A stretch of DNA of 64,000 nucleotides from Didemnitutus sp047777955 (GCF_047777955.1 NZ_CP180537.1:2728001-2792000), one strand, 5' to 3'; positions 27,957 to 37,340 are shown, numbered from the stretch's first letter. The notes: generated by a model from the letters alone, not told the origin. Made by a program: numbers and translations.

Positions 27957-29843
27957 TCAGCGGTTCAGGCTCATCAGGAACTCGGCGTTCGTCTTCGTCT
28001 TCTTCAGGCGCTGGATGAGCATCTCGATCGAGTCGGCCGCGGGCACGCCCTGCATGGCGCGGCGCAGCGAGTAGATGCGGGCGAGCTCGTCGGGATGGTA
28101 GATGAGCTCTTCCTTGCGCGTGCCGGACTTGTCGATGTTCAGCGCGGGGAAGATGCGCTTGTTGACGAGGTCGCGGTCGAGGTGGAGTTCCATGTTACCG
28201 GTGCCCTTGAACTCCTCGAAGATGATCTCGTCCATGCGCGAGCCGGTGTCGACGAGCGCGGTGCCGAGGATGGTGAGCGAGCCGCCGCCCTCGATGTTGC
28301 GCGCGGAACCGAAGAAGCGCTTCGGTTTTTGCAGCGCGGTGGCCTCGAGACCGCCGGACATGATCTTGCCGGAGTTCGATGCAAGGGCGTTGTAGGCGCG
28401 CGCGAGGCGCGTAATGGAGTCGAGCAGGATGACGACGTGCTCGCCGTGTTCGACGAGGCGGCGCGCCTTCTCGATCACCATCTCGGCACAATGAATGTGG
28501 CTCTCGGGCGTCTCGTCGAAGGTCGAGCTGACGACCTCGCCCTTGCAGTGGCGGCGGAAGTCGGTGACCTCCTCGGGACGCTCGTCGATGAGCAGGATGA
28601 TCAGCCTCGCGTCGGGCGAATTCGCCGCGATCGAGTTGGCCATGTTCTGCAGGAGCACGGTCTTGCCGGTGCGCGGCGGCGCCACGATCAGGCCGCGCTG
28701 GCCGAAGCCGACGGGCGTGATGATGTCGACCATGCGCATCGAGACGTCCTTCGCGCCCGGCGACTCGAGCCAGATGCGCGTGAGCGGGTAATACGGCGTG
28801 AGCTCCTCGAAGGGCTTGAGCGCCGAGATGGCCTCGGGTTGGCCGCCCATGACGGTGCGGATGCGCACGACGCTCGGGCAACGATCGTTGCCCTGCGGCG
28901 CCTGCACCTGCACCTCGACGTGATGGCCGCGCTTGAGCCCGAGCTTCTTCACGAAACCCTCGGGCACATACGAATCCTCGGGATAGAGGCGGTAGTTCGT
29001 GAAGGGATGGACGATGAAGCCGAACCCGCGGTCCGTCAGGTCGAGCCAGCCCTGGTCGAGCAGCGGGATCTTCTGCTCGGCCGCCGCCGCGAAGATCGCG
29101 CTGAGGAGCTGCTTGCGGTTCGGCACGACGTCGAACTTCGCGCCGAGCTCGCGGGCCTTCGCGGAGAGCTCGGCGTGGCCGAGCGCGTAAAGCTCGTTGA
29201 GCCAGATCGGATCGGCCTTCTTCGCGGCGATCTCGTCGGCCACCTTGGCGAGCGCGTCGAGATCGGCGAAGCGCGCCGGATCCGGCAGGTCGCCGAAATA
29301 GACCTCACCCTTCGGCGGAGGCGGCTGCGGTGGGTGCTTGGGGCCGTTGTTGCCGCCCTGGCCACCGCCACCACCGCCGCGGTGTTTGTCCCATTTGCCC
29401 CGGAATTTCTTGTCGCGCCAGCGAGTGAACTTCCCGCCCCCGCCCTGCTGCGGCGGGCTGCCTTGCTGGTCGCCTCCGCCGCCGCCCTCGTAGCCGGCGC
29501 CGCCGGTGTTTTCCGGCGCGCGGTCGGCCGCGGCGGGTTCGCCGCCGCTTTTCTCCGGCGCCGCAGGCGCGGGAGCCGGAGCCGGCTCGCGTGGCTCCTC
29601 GACGCGCGCGCGCGGTTCCTCGCGCGGCACAGGCGCGGGCGCGGGCTCTTCGCGGCGGGGCTCGGGCGCGAATTCCGTCTGCACCGGGGCCGGCGCAGAG
29701 GATTCCGCGCCGCCGTCATCGGCTTTGGCGCCCTTCTTCGCGCGATAGAGGCGCGAGCGGGTGCGCGGGCGTTTCTTGGAAGCTTCGCCGCTTTCGGGAG
29801 CGGAGCTGGGAGTGTCCTCGTCGGACTTCGGGGGCAGGGCCAT
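27957..29843 (-). CDS. rho: Transcription termination factor Rho, long form
   Basis: 628 aa, against about 420 in E. coli. Residues 1-180 are a disordered-looking insert: basic at 24-40, Pro/Ala/Glu-rich at 50-110, and Gly/Arg-rich at 115-170 with runs of Gly around RWRDKKFRGKWDKHR. A helical region follows at 185-265. The RNA-binding domain has an intact RNP1, DRGFGFIVHP (271-280). Then come Walker A GLIVAPPRTGKT (384-395), ILLIDERPEEVTDF, ITRLARAYN, and FKGTGNMELHL. Gly/Arg-rich inserts in Rho of high-GC bacteria promote RNA binding or phase separation. It probably performs most termination in this cell. Confidence 0.95.
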   Translation of the reverse strand: MALPPKSDEDTPSSAPESGEASKKRPRTRSRLYRAKKGAKADDGGAESSAPAPVQTEFAPEPRREEPAPAPVPREEPRARVEEPREPAPAPAPAAPEKSGGEPAAADRAPENTGGAGYEGGGGGDQQGSPPQQGGGGKFTRWRDKKFRGKWDKHRGGGGGGQGGNNGPKHPPQPPPPKGEVYFGDLPDPARFADLDALAKVADEIAAKKADPIWLNELYALGHAELSAKARELGAKFDVVPNRKQLLSAIFAAAAEQKIPLLDQGWLDLTDRGFGFIVHPFTNYRLYPEDSYVPEGFVKKLGLKRGHHVEVQVQAPQGNDRCPSVVRIRTVMGGQPEAISALKPFEELTPYYPLTRIWLESPGAKDVSMRMVDIITPVGFGQRGLIVAPPRTGKTVLLQNMANSIAANSPDARLIILLIDERPEEVTDFRRHCKGEVVSSTFDETPESHIHCAEMVIEKARRLVEHGEHVVILLDSITRLARAYNALASNSGKIMSGGLEATALQKPKRFFGSARNIEGGGSLTILGTALVDTGSRMDEIIFEEFKGTGNMELHLDRDLVNKRIFPALNIDKSGTRKEELIYHPDELARIYSLRRAMQGVPAADSIEMLIQRLKKTKTNAEFLMSLNR

Positions 29844-29854
29844 CGGGTGGCGGG

Positions 29855-30463
29855 TCAGTGGGAGTGGATAAGGGAGAGGCGACGGGCCAGTTCGCTGACT
29901 TGCTTGCGCAAAAACTCGAGAGTGCCGTCGTTGAGGAGAACGAAGTCAGCCAACTCGCATTTTCGGGCCAGGGGCAGCTGCTTGGCGAGGCGCTGGCGGG
30001 CGATCTCAGGGGAGACACCACGTTGCTCCAGCCGCCTAAGTTGCAGGTCGGAAGATGTGGTTACGCAGACCGTGAAATCAAACCTATTCTGGAGCTGCTT
30101 TTCGAAGAGCAAGGGCACTTCGACCACGAACTTCTCGCGATGTGCCGTGGCATAAATCCCGTCCCAGTGCGCCCGGAGCCGCGGGTGCAGCAAGTCCTCC
30201 AGCCAGGCCAGCGCCGCGGCGTCGCCGAAGACCACCGCCCCGAGCTTCGCCCGGTCGACCCCGCCCGCGGCGTCGAGCACGCCCGGGCCGAACTTGCCGC
30301 GGATCGCCTCCACCACCTCGGCGCTCGGCAGGAGCACGTCGTGCACCGTCCGGTCCGCGTCGAGCCGGCGGAAGCCAAGCTCAGCGAACAATGCCGCGGC
30401 CGTCGATTTGCCGCATCCCATTCCGCCGGTCAGGCCGACGATCAAATTGCCACCTCGGGCCAT
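29855..30463 (-). CDS. coaE: Dephospho-CoA kinase
   Basis: 202 aa from ATG 30463 (MARGGNLIVGLTGGMGCGKS). The P-loop GLTGGMGCGKST is at about residues 9-20. FRRLDADRTVHDVL carries the conserved Asp of the CoA site. VVEVPLLFEKQLQNRFD matches the family's 'PLLFE' motif. It adds the last phosphate of coenzyme A. It lies 11 bp upstream of long rho on the same strand and is probably co-transcribed with it. Confidence 0.93.
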   Translation of the reverse strand: MARGGNLIVGLTGGMGCGKSTAAALFAELGFRRLDADRTVHDVLLPSAEVVEAIRGKFGPGVLDAAGGVDRAKLGAVVFGDAAALAWLEDLLHPRLRAHWDGIYATAHREKFVVEVPLLFEKQLQNRFDFTVCVTTSSDLQLRRLEQRGVSPEIARQRLAKQLPLARKCELADFVLLNDGTLEFLRKQVSELARRLSLIHSH

Positions 30464-30528
30464 GCGTGAGCGGTGAAACAAATGCGCTTGCTGCATGGGG
30501 AGCAACCCCTATTTCGAAGGCACCCCGC

Positions 30529-31389
30529 ATGGCTCTCCCGACTGCCATCGTCGCCAAGGATCCCGGCGCCACCGCGACCCATCTGAAAACGGTGTTCGCT
30601 TCGCTTGGCTGGAGCACGAGCCATCCGCTGATCGAGCGCGTGCTGGCCGACGTCACCGCCGCCTTCTGGGGCAACTGGCCGGGCTACCTCGCGAACGACA
30701 TGCGCTATCACGACCTCGGCCACACGCTGCAGGCCACCGTGTGCGCCAGCGATCTCATCGCGGGGCAGGCGCACGCGGGCGCGCTGCCCGATTTCGGCCA
30801 GCGCGCCGCCGAGCTCACCGTCGTCGCCGCCCTGCTCCACGACAGCGGCTTCCTCAAGCACGTGGGCGACACCGCCGGCACCGGCGCGAAATACACCCTG
30901 GTGCACGAGCTCCGCAGCTGCGATTTCGCGCGCGCCTACCTGCCCCGCCTCGGCCTCGTCCCGGAGGAAATCGACGACGTCTGCTCGGCCATCGCCTGCA
31001 CCGGTCCGCGCAATCGCATCAGCGCGCAGAATTTCCGCACGCCCCTCGCGCGCCGCATGGCCTGTCTGCTCGTCACCGCCGACTACGTCTCGCAGATGTG
31101 CGCTCCCGACTACGCCGACAAGCTCGACCACCTTTTCGCGGAGTTCGTCGAGGCCTTCGAGCACGAGGGCGTGCCCCCGGAACGCCGGCCTTACCACAGC
31201 GCGACCGAGCTGAAGCTCAAGACCCCGGACTTCTGGACGAAGTTCGTGCGCCCGATGCTCGAGGCCGAAGCCGACGCCGTGCATCGCTACCTCTCACCCA
31301 CGGGCCAACCCAACGCCTACCTCCAGGCCATCGACGACAACATCGCTGAAGTCCGCCGCCGCGCCCAGGAAGGCTTGGTCACTGTCTAG
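30529..31389 (+). CDS. HD-domain metal-dependent phosphohydrolase
   Basis: 286 aa from ATG 30529. The metal ligands of an HD/PDEase fold are NDMRYHDLGHTLQA, then VVAALLHDSGFLKHVGD with the paired HD, and a C-terminal VTADYVSQMCAPDYADKL. The YHxxxHT form resembles cyclic-nucleotide-phosphodiesterase-like HD proteins. No GYP motif, receiver or transmembrane domain is present. The substrate is unknown. It is divergent from coaE, with a 65-bp shared promoter region, and 20 bp upstream of comM. Confidence 0.78.
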   Translation: MALPTAIVAKDPGATATHLKTVFASLGWSTSHPLIERVLADVTAAFWGNWPGYLANDMRYHDLGHTLQATVCASDLIAGQAHAGALPDFGQRAAELTVVAALLHDSGFLKHVGDTAGTGAKYTLVHELRSCDFARAYLPRLGLVPEEIDDVCSAIACTGPRNRISAQNFRTPLARRMACLLVTADYVSQMCAPDYADKLDHLFAEFVEAFEHEGVPPERRPYHSATELKLKTPDFWTKFVRPMLEAEADAVHRYLSPTGQPNAYLQAIDDNIAEVRRRAQEGLVTV

Positions 31390-31409
31390 CTCCGCCTCCC
31401 GTCCGCCGA

Positions 31410-32942
31410 ATGCTCGCCACCATCTGCTCGGCCGCCCTGGTCGGCATCGATGCCGTGCCCGTATCCGTCGAGGTCAACACCGGCGAAACCGGTGAACCGA
31501 AGCTCATCCTCGTCGGCCTGCCCGACGCCGCGGTCAAGGAGTCGGACGACCGCGTCTTCTCCGCGCTCAGCAATTCCGGCTTCCGTATGCCGCGCACGCG
31601 CACGACCATCAACCTCGCGCCCGGCGGTCTGCGCAAGGAGGGCGCCCTCTACGATCTGCCCATCGCCCTCGGCATCCTCGTCGCCGACGGCAAGCTCCAG
31701 AACGAGCGCCTCGACGAGTTCCTCATCGCCGGCGAACTCAGCCTCTCCGGCGCCACGCGCGCCGTGCGCGGCGGACTCGCCCTCGCCGTCCTCGCCCGCG
31801 CCTCCGGCAAGCGCGCCCTGCTGCTCCCGCCCATCACCGCCGCAGAGGCCGCCCTGGTCGAGGGCGTCGCCGTTTACGCGGTCCGCTCGCTCGACGAAGC
31901 CGCGCGCTTCCTCGCCGGCCACGCCAAGCTGCAACCGCTCGCGCCGCGGCCGCCGCCGCGCACCGCCGCTCCCGACGCGCCCCTCGATTTCTCCGAGATC
32001 AAGGGGCAGCAGGCCGTCCGCCGCGCCGTCGAGGTCGCCGTCGCCGGCAACCACAACCTGCTCATGATCGGCCCGCCGGGCTCCGGCAAATCCATGATCG
32101 CGAAACGCGTCCCGACGATCATGCCGCAGCCCACGCTCGACGAATACCTCGAGATCCTGCGCATCCACAGCGCCGCCGGCGCCACGCTCAACGGCGAGGT
32201 GCGCTTCCTCGAACGCCCGGCGCGCGCGCCGCACCACACCATCTCCGACGTCGGCCTGCTCGGCGGCGGCGCCGTGCCCGGTCCGGGCGAGATTTCCCTC
32301 GCCCACCACGGGGTGCTCTTCCTCGACGAGTTGCCCGAGTTCAAGCGCTCCGCCCTCGAAGTCCTCCGCCAGCCGCTGGAGGACGGCGTCGTCTCGATCT
32401 CGCGCAGCGCCGGCAAGATCTCGTTGCCCTGCAGTTTCCTCCTCGTGGCCGCGATGAACCCCTGCCCCTGCGGCTACCTCGGCGACCCCAAGCGCGAATG
32501 CCGCTGCGCTCCCGGACAGATCCAACGCTACCGCAACCGCATCAGCGGCCCGCTGCTCGACCGCATCGACATCCACATCGAGGCGCCCGCCCTCTCGTTG
32601 ACCGAGCTGCGCACCGACCGCTCCGGCGAGCCTTCCGCCGCCATGCGCGCACGGGTCGAAGCCGCCCGCGCTGTGCAACGCGCGCGCTTCCGCGAGGCGC
32701 ACACCACCGCCAACGCCCGCATGACCCAGGCGCAGATCAAGCGACACTGCCATCTCGATTCCTCGCTCGGCGACCTGCTGCAGCAGGCGATGGAACAGCT
32801 CAGCCTCAGCGCCCGCGCCTACGACCGCATCCTCAAGGTCGCCCGCACCATCGCCGACCTCGCCGGCGCGGAAACCATTGCCGCCCCGCACCTCCTCGAA
32901 GCGATCCAATACCGCTCGCTCGACCGCAACGTGTTCTACTGA
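31410..32942 (+). CDS. comM: ComM/YifB-family Mg-chelatase-like AAA+ ATPase
   Basis: 510 aa. The N-terminal ChlI-like domain has SAALVGIDAVPVSVEV and LVGLPDAAVKESDDRV. Walker A is MIGPPGSGKSMIAKR, the sensor/Walker B region LAHHGVLFLDELPEF, and the C-terminal Cys-rich part AAMNPCPCGYLGDPKREC. NRISGPLLDRIDIHIE follows. In naturally competent bacteria ComM is the branch-migration helicase of transformation, so it is a useful companion to the type IV pilus genes upstream. Length and all motifs are normal. Confidence 0.93.
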   Translation: MLATICSAALVGIDAVPVSVEVNTGETGEPKLILVGLPDAAVKESDDRVFSALSNSGFRMPRTRTTINLAPGGLRKEGALYDLPIALGILVADGKLQNERLDEFLIAGELSLSGATRAVRGGLALAVLARASGKRALLLPPITAAEAALVEGVAVYAVRSLDEAARFLAGHAKLQPLAPRPPPRTAAPDAPLDFSEIKGQQAVRRAVEVAVAGNHNLLMIGPPGSGKSMIAKRVPTIMPQPTLDEYLEILRIHSAAGATLNGEVRFLERPARAPHHTISDVGLLGGGAVPGPGEISLAHHGVLFLDELPEFKRSALEVLRQPLEDGVVSISRSAGKISLPCSFLLVAAMNPCPCGYLGDPKRECRCAPGQIQRYRNRISGPLLDRIDIHIEAPALSLTELRTDRSGEPSAAMRARVEAARAVQRARFREAHTTANARMTQAQIKRHCHLDSSLGDLLQQAMEQLSLSARAYDRILKVARTIADLAGAETIAAPHLLEAIQYRSLDRNVFY

Positions 32943-32968
32943 GGACGCGAGCCTGCGTCCCGACCGCG

Positions 32969-33296
32969 ATGAAACCGTCCCGTCTCTGCCTCTTGTTGGG
33001 CGCGATCACGCTGCTCGGCTATCCCGTCGTGGTCAGCGGTGCGCTGCTCTGGGTCGCCAGCCTCGGCAACCTCGCCACGCCCTCGCCACGCACCCTCGTG
33101 GGCGTCGGGCTCGCGGGCATCACACAGCGACTGGCGCTGGTCTACCCGATGGCGCTGGGCTTCTGTTTTACCGGCGCACGCACGTGCGGAGCGCGAAGGC
33201 AGCGGGTGGAAAGCCCTGCGGCTGTGCCTCCGTCCCCTGGGATTTCTGGCGGTCATCGCGGGGTTCGGCCTCTTCTGGGCGTTCGTCGGCCGCTGA
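32969..33296 (+). CDS. Small two-helix membrane protein (apparent frameshift)
   Basis: About 108 aa if repaired. It begins MKPSRLCLLLGAITLLGYPVV, with helices around residues 5-30 and 50-68 (LALVYPMALGFCF), and ends ALRLCLRPLGFLAVIAGFGLFW in another frame. The two halves meet near 33165-33185. The total length of 328 nt implies one extra base rather than a missing one, and no homopolymer is obvious there. It lies 27 bp downstream of comM. No family recognised. Confidence 0.5.
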
Positions 33297-33310
33297 GCGC
33301 GCCGCGCCCG

Positions 33311-33910
33311 CTACTGGCCGGGCGGCAGCGCCTCGGACAGGAACTCCCGCGCGATCACGCGATACGCCGGGCGATAGTCCGCTTCGAACACCGGCGAATG
33401 ATGCACCGCCGGCCACCCGGCCGCGCGCATTTTCTCGCCCCACGCCCGCGCCGCCTCCGGGGTGAACGGCAGACGCTTCTCCTCCGCGAGCGCGACGACC
33501 GCCCGCCACGCCGCCGCGAGTTCGTCGCGCGTCCCGCGTTTCCGCTGCGCTGTCCGCACGAACGCCTGCACCAGCGCCGCCGGATCGCCGTGTCTCGCCA
33601 TGAACGGCCGCAGGTGCACGCGCACGAGTGCGCCGTCGGGCGAGATCGGATCGACCAGCGGCTCCGCCGGCCCGTCGCCCAGCGCGGCGATCTCGTTGTC
33701 CATCCACCGGCGCGCCACCGCTTCGTCCGTCACGGCATGCTCCGCCCCGAGCACGGCCTGAAACAGCAGCTTGTAGCAATCCTGCGCCTCCAGCTTCGGG
33801 TAACGCCGGGCGTGGTCGAGCAGCACCGATCGGAAATCCCCCGCCGCAGCGCCGCGCGTCGCCATCGCTCCCGCCAGCAATCCGACCCAAACCCACGCCG
33901 CAAATTTCAT
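33311..33910 (-). CDS. Exported protein of unknown function
   Basis: 199 aa from ATG 33910. The leader MKFAAWVWVGLLAGAMATRG (positive n-region, hydrophobic core, AAA at cleavage) directs export. The mature domain is helical: SVLLDHARRYPKLEAQDCYKL, then LFQAVLGAEHAVTD, and a C-terminal HHSPVFEADYRPAYRVIAREF. The LGAEHAVTD and HHSP...YRPAYRV segments look like conserved active-site-type patches, but I cannot name the family. It is convergent with the small membrane protein. Confidence 0.65.
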   Translation of the reverse strand: MKFAAWVWVGLLAGAMATRGAAAGDFRSVLLDHARRYPKLEAQDCYKLLFQAVLGAEHAVTDEAVARRWMDNEIAALGDGPAEPLVDPISPDGALVRVHLRPFMARHGDPAALVQAFVRTAQRKRGTRDELAAAWRAVVALAEEKRLPFTPEAARAWGEKMRAAGWPAVHHSPVFEADYRPAYRVIAREFLSEALPPGQ

Positions 33911-33967
33911 GCCCCGATTCAGCCGCCGCGCCCCGCGGCCGCAAGCTCGTCGCTCCGCGGCCCAGCG

Positions 33968-34006
33968 CCCAAAGCAAAGGCGCGCACCGTTGCCGGTGCG
34001 CGCCTT
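33968..34006 (-). terminator. Intrinsic terminator after tRNA-Glu
   Basis: A 13-bp perfect stem (33977-33989 with 33994-34006, core GGCGCGCACCG) and a 4-nt loop, followed on the minus strand by a T-rich TTTGCTTTGG. It lies 7 bp past the tRNA CCA end. Confidence 0.8.
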
Positions 34007-34012
34007 GGAAAT

Positions 34013-34087
34013 TGGCGCCCTCACGGGGAATCGAACCCCGGTTTGGGCCTTGAGAGGGCCCCGTCCTAGCCGCTAGACGATGAGGGC
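34013..34087 (-). tRNA. tRNA-Glu (anticodon CUC)
   Basis: A 75-nt cloverleaf with encoded CCA. The acceptor is GCCCTCA/TGAGGGC, the anticodon arm GGGCC-CTCTCAA-GGCCC, and the T arm CCGGGG-TTCGATT-CCCCG-type. Anticodon CTC reads GAG. It lies 63 bp downstream of ndk on the same strand and is followed by its own terminator. Confidence 0.95.
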
Positions 34088-34150
34088 GTGACTGCGAGGG
34101 GCCGAACTAAGCGGACCGTCCCCGCGGTCGTCAAGTGCGAGATTGTGCGA

Positions 34151-34567
34151 TCAGCCGAGAATCTCGTCCGCCTTGAAGAAGCGGGCGATCTCGATCTTGC
34201 CGTTCTCCTCGGAATCGGAGGCGTGGACGACGTTCTTCATCATCTCGGTGCCGAAGTCGCCGCGGATCGTGCCCTTGGCGGCCTTGCGCGAGTCGGTCGG
34301 CCCGAGCAGGTCGCGGACGCGCGCGACGATGTTGTCGCCCTTCAGCGCCATGACGATCACCGGACGCGAGCTCATGAACTGCTCGATCTCCGGATAGAAC
34401 GGCTTGCTCGCCACGTGCGCGTAGTGCTCGCGCAGCTGCGCCGGCGTCAGACGCGTGAGCTTGGCGCCGATGATGTCGAAACCGGCCGCCTCAAAGCGCT
34501 GGAGCACGGTGCCGACGAGGCGCTTTTCCATGCAATCCGGCTTAAAGATGATGAGTGTCTTCTGCAT
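34151..34567 (-). CDS. ndk: Nucleoside diphosphate kinase
   Basis: 138 aa from ATG 34567 (MQKTLIIFKPDC), the normal family length. It transfers gamma-phosphate from ATP to NDPs through phospho-His115 in NVVHASDS. The other conserved elements are KPDCMEK, HYAHVASKPFY and RPVIVMALKGDN. It lies alone between a GT87-like gene and tRNA-Glu. Confidence 0.97.
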   Translation of the reverse strand: MQKTLIIFKPDCMEKRLVGTVLQRFEAAGFDIIGAKLTRLTPAQLREHYAHVASKPFYPEIEQFMSSRPVIVMALKGDNIVARVRDLLGPTDSRKAAKGTIRGDFGTEMMKNVVHASDSEENGKIEIARFFKADEILG

Positions 34568-34618
34568 ATAAAAGATCGACACCATACATCTCCGAGGGGG
34601 CTTGGGAAGCCCGGATTT

Positions 34619-35842
34619 TCACGAGCGCCCGACCGCTTCGCGCCCCGCTGACCGTCGGCGCCACGGCCCCACCGTCCATTCCGGCAAACTGCTGATGAGC
34701 AACCGGCAAAGCGTCGCAAAGAGCAGCCAGTTGAACGCCTGACCGACCGAAAACCAGAGCCACTCGTCGCGGCGCACGACCCACGACGCCCGGTCGAAGC
34801 CGAGCACCCACAGCGAACCCAGCGCCGCCAGCAGGCCCGCTCGCGCCAGCGTCCGCTCCGCTGCGCGCCCGCGCGCCCACCGCCACAGCTGCGGCACCAC
34901 CAGCACGACGAACACGAGCCGGTAGATGAAGTTGTTCCCGAGCAGGAAAGTCCCGACGTAACACGCCGCCCCGACGCGGAACGCATCGAGCGCGCCGTCG
35001 TCCGCGGCGATCGTGGCGTCGGCCCCGCGGCGAATGCGCGCCCGGCAGGCACCCCACACGACGGCGGCCGCCGCCAGCCACGCCACCGCGAAGGCCGCCA
35101 GCCCGGCCAGTCCGGACACCCGCCCGAGCCGGAGCGGCAGGACGTTCAATCCATACGACAGCCACGTATCGCGCGGCGTGGCCGCGCTGATCAGCCGCAG
35201 ATCGTCGAAATTCGCCGCCACGTAGAGCACCGCGAAGCCGGCCAGCACCCCGCCCGCGATCAGCGCCTCGCGCCGCGGGCGTCCGCAGAGAACCGCGCCG
35301 GCCGCGAGCGGGAAAAGCTTCAGCGCAAACGCGACCGCGACCCACGTCGCATTCCAGGCCGCACCCGGCACGGCCAGCGCGACCGCCAGGACGAAGAACA
35401 CCGCCAGGTCCGTGTTGCCTCGCTCCACGCCGAGCAGCACCGCCGGCGAGAACACCGCCAGCCCGACCACCGCCGCCTCGCCCCACCCCAGCCGCGGCAT
35501 CGCCAACCACACCCCGGCAAGGAGCAGGACCGCCAGCGTCCAGCCGAGCGCGGCCGCATGCTCCTGCCGCAGCCCGAGCACAAACAGCCCCTGCCACACG
35601 CGCGGATAATTCATCGGTCGATGGCCGATGTCGTGCGGGTTGAAACGCAGCGGATCGTGCCCCTCCCGCCACGAGGTCGCGCCGGCCGCGATCACCTGCG
35701 AATCGAGGAACGGCTGCACGGCCACCTGCACGTTCCACACCCGCCACGCCCGGTCCCAGCCGAGCGCGGCCATCAGCGTGGCGATCAGCACGACGCCGCA
35801 CAGCAGCACGCAGGCAAGAGGCAGCCGGGATTTCGAGGGCAT
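34619..35842 (-). CDS. GT87/DUF2029-like polytopic membrane glycosyltransferase
   Basis: 407 aa from ATG 35842 (a GTG precedes it). About ten hydrophobic helices are visible, starting with LACVLLCGVVLIATLMAALG. The periplasmic loop after helix 1 has the DxxV-DPLRFNPHD pattern, and GVERGNTDLAVFFVLAVALA matches the conserved 'ERGNxD' of GT87/DUF2029 mannosyl- or arabinosyl-type transferases that use polyprenyl-phosphate sugars. The sugar and acceptor are unknown. No other glycan-synthesis gene is adjacent. The 3' end is 52 bp from ndk. Confidence 0.75.
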   Translation of the reverse strand: MPSKSRLPLACVLLCGVVLIATLMAALGWDRAWRVWNVQVAVQPFLDSQVIAAGATSWREGHDPLRFNPHDIGHRPMNYPRVWQGLFVLGLRQEHAAALGWTLAVLLLAGVWLAMPRLGWGEAAVVGLAVFSPAVLLGVERGNTDLAVFFVLAVALAVPGAAWNATWVAVAFALKLFPLAAGAVLCGRPRREALIAGGVLAGFAVLYVAANFDDLRLISAATPRDTWLSYGLNVLPLRLGRVSGLAGLAAFAVAWLAAAAVVWGACRARIRRGADATIAADDGALDAFRVGAACYVGTFLLGNNFIYRLVFVVLVVPQLWRWARGRAAERTLARAGLLAALGSLWVLGFDRASWVVRRDEWLWFSVGQAFNWLLFATLCRLLISSLPEWTVGPWRRRSAGREAVGRS

Positions 35843-35900
35843 CACGCGCCGCCTTTCTGCGCGGGCGCCGCAGCCGGCGCAAGCACCGCCGTGCCGCGCG

Positions 35901-37340
35901 TCAGCCTTTACGGATCGTTTGCAGCGCCGCCAGCGCCGCGGCGCGCGCCTCCCCGTGGTCGACGATCGGCTGCGGATAATTCCGGCCCAGCACCACGCCG
36001 GCCGCGCTCAACTCCAGCGGCGGCGCCTCCCACGGCGCATGAATGAACTCCACCGGCACTTTCGCCAGCTCCGGCACCCAGCGGCGCACGTAGTCGCCGT
36101 TCGGGTCGAATTTCGCGCCCTGCAGGATCGGGTTGAAGATGCGGAAATACGGTGCCGCGTCCGCCCCGCATCCGGCCGTCCACTGCCAGCCGAGCGTGTT
36201 CGCCGCCAGGTCGGCATCAACCAGCGTGTCCCAGAACCACGCCGCGCCATCCTGCCAGGGGAGCCGCAGGTGTTTCACGAGGAACGACGCCACGATCATC
36301 CGCACGCGATTGTGCATCCAGCCGGTCGCCCACAGCTGCCGCATGCCGGCATCCACGATCGGGAAACCGGTCTGCCCGCGCTGCCAGGCGCGCTGCTGCG
36401 CCGCGTCGCTGCGCCACGGGAACCGCGCGAACTCCTCGCGCAGCGGCGCCTCGGGCGTGTGCGGGAAGTGATACAGCAGGTGGTAGGCAAACTCGCGCCA
36501 GCCGACCTCGCTGAGAAACACCTGCGCGCCGCGACTCGGCGGAAACACGCCCGTGCCGCGCCCGAGCGCGCGCACCGCGCTCCAGATCTGGCGCGGACTG
36601 ATCTCGCCGAAGTGCAGGTGCGGCGACAGCGCCGACGTGCCGTCGCGATCGGGCAGGTTGCGCTCGTCCGCGTAGCGCTCAACGGCGCCGGCGAGGAACT
36701 GCTTCAGCCGCTTCATCGCTCCCGCCTCGCCCGGCTCCCACGCCGTCCGAAAACCCGCGTCCCACGGAATCGCCGGCCGCAGCCCGAGCTCCGCGAGCGT
36801 GAGCGCGCCCGGCGTCTCCGCCGGCCCGGCGATCGCGCCGGCCGGCAGCTTCACCGGCTCGGCCACCTCGAGCGTGAGGCAATGCCGCCAGAACGGCGTG
36901 AACACCTGGAACGGCCCGCCGGTCTTGTTCGCCACCGTGTGCGGTTCGAACAGCACCGAGCCCGCGAAACTCTTCGCCTCCACGCCCGCCGCGCCCAGCC
37001 CGGCCTTGATCGCCGCGTCGCGCGCGATCGCCGCCGGCTCGTAGCGGCGGTTCCAGTAGACCGCGTCGGCGCCGACCTGCCCGGCCAGCTCGCGCAACAC
37101 CGCTCCGCTCTCGCCGCGCATCAACCTCAATCCGGAGCCGCGCGCGCGCAAGGCCGCGTCGAGCGCCGCGAGCGAGTGGTGCAGCCACCAGCGCGACGCC
37201 CCGCCCGGCGCCCAGCGGCCCTCGCCGGCGTCGTCGAGGATGTAGACGGGCAGCACCGCCCCGCGCGACACCGCCGCCAGCAGCGCGGGGTTGTCCTGCA
37301 GGCGCAAATCCTGACGGAACCAGACGATCGTGAGTGCCAC
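35901..37340 (-). CDS. phrB: Deoxyribodipyrimidine photolyase, class I
   Basis: 479 aa from a GTG at 37340 (ALTIVWFRQDLRLQDNP). It repairs cyclobutane pyrimidine dimers with blue light and FAD. The N-terminal antenna domain is followed by the FAD/DNA region: TSALSPHLHFGEISPRQIW, WREFAYHLLYHFP, GFPIVDAGMRQLWATGWMHN, RMIVASFLVKHLRLPW, and WFWDTLVDADLAANTLGWQW, then YFRIFNPILQGAKFDP. This full set fits photolyase rather than cryptochrome. Single gene, divergent from rnr. Confidence 0.94.
   Translation of the reverse strand: MALTIVWFRQDLRLQDNPALLAAVSRGAVLPVYILDDAGEGRWAPGGASRWWLHHSLAALDAALRARGSGLRLMRGESGAVLRELAGQVGADAVYWNRRYEPAAIARDAAIKAGLGAAGVEAKSFAGSVLFEPHTVANKTGGPFQVFTPFWRHCLTLEVAEPVKLPAGAIAGPAETPGALTLAELGLRPAIPWDAGFRTAWEPGEAGAMKRLKQFLAGAVERYADERNLPDRDGTSALSPHLHFGEISPRQIWSAVRALGRGTGVFPPSRGAQVFLSEVGWREFAYHLLYHFPHTPEAPLREEFARFPWRSDAAQQRAWQRGQTGFPIVDAGMRQLWATGWMHNRVRMIVASFLVKHLRLPWQDGAAWFWDTLVDADLAANTLGWQWTAGCGADAAPYFRIFNPILQGAKFDPNGDYVRRWVPELAKVPVEFIHAPWEAPPLELSAAGVVLGRNYPQPIVDHGEARAAALAALQTIRKG

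Noticed and set aside
24855..30155. A 1,766-codon open frame on the plus strand, opposite gspE, pilT, pilB and rho
   Set aside because: It is antisense to four genes with clear motifs. Its translation is Arg/Gly/Ala/Val-rich low complexity, as expected for the antisense of high-GC codons. No domain is visible.
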